This document shows, one piece after another, positions 5,439 through 5,452 of a DNA stretch of 5,452 bases (position 1 is its first letter; every line of letters begins with the position of its first letter). The stretch is from Pseudomonadota bacterium. GTDB lineage: Bacteria; Pseudomonadota; Alphaproteobacteria; Rhizobiales; Hyphomicrobiaceae. The stretch lies in the NCBI GenBank assembly GCA_023428365.1, contig JAEYYQ010000192.1, positions 1 to 5,452 of the forward strand, in the 5' to 3' direction. The position numbers and the translations under genes were made by a program. The notes under the pieces are model-generated. The model saw nothing but the letters and a program-made list of their open reading frames with translations. It did no database searches and was not told the DNA's origin.

Positions 5439-5452
5439 CCACGGATCGTAGG

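Overview
The window looks like chromosome of a GC-rich alphaproteobacterium. Bradyrhizobium, Rhodopseudomonas or a close relative is my best guess. The reasons are the codon use (strong G/C preference in third positions), the gene types, and two matches to the alphaproteobacterial EcfG promoter consensus GGAAC-N16/17-CGTT. The organism assignment is inference, because no marker gene is present.

Left part (1-3688), plus strand, metabolic. It holds the 3' end of an agmatinase-type ureohydrolase, a complete metallo-beta-lactamase-fold hydrolase (594-1478), a class III (CaiB/BaiF) CoA-transferase (1500-2624) and a DapA-fold aldolase/dehydratase very like L-2-keto-3-deoxyarabonate dehydratase (2765-3688). 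The hydrolase and the CoA-transferase are 21 bp apart and probably co-transcribed. The gaps around the other genes are larger (70 and 140 bp). The set suggests breakdown of a small organic acid, lactone or CoA ester, but the substrate cannot be read from the sequence.

Middle (3689-4698). After a possible weak terminator comes a ten-helix DMT/EamA-family inner-membrane transporter (3784-4686) with a consensus ribosome binding site. It ends in a perfect 12-bp inverted repeat whose loop contains the stop codon.

Right part (4699-5452), of a different character. Two tiny low-complexity genes diverge from a 297-bp intergenic region with an AT-rich core. The minus-strand gene encodes a 68-aa membrane-anchored proline-rich protein. 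The plus-strand gene encodes a 62-aa charged, probably disordered protein. Each has its own EcfG-like promoter at the expected distance: the minus-strand match is perfect (GGAAC-N16-CGTT) and the plus-strand match is 8 of 9 (CGAAC-N17-CGTT). The most interesting reading of the window is therefore a divergent pair of uncharacterised small genes under general-stress-response (PhyR-NepR-EcfG) control. I see no tRNA, rRNA, CRISPR array, insertion sequence or phage gene.
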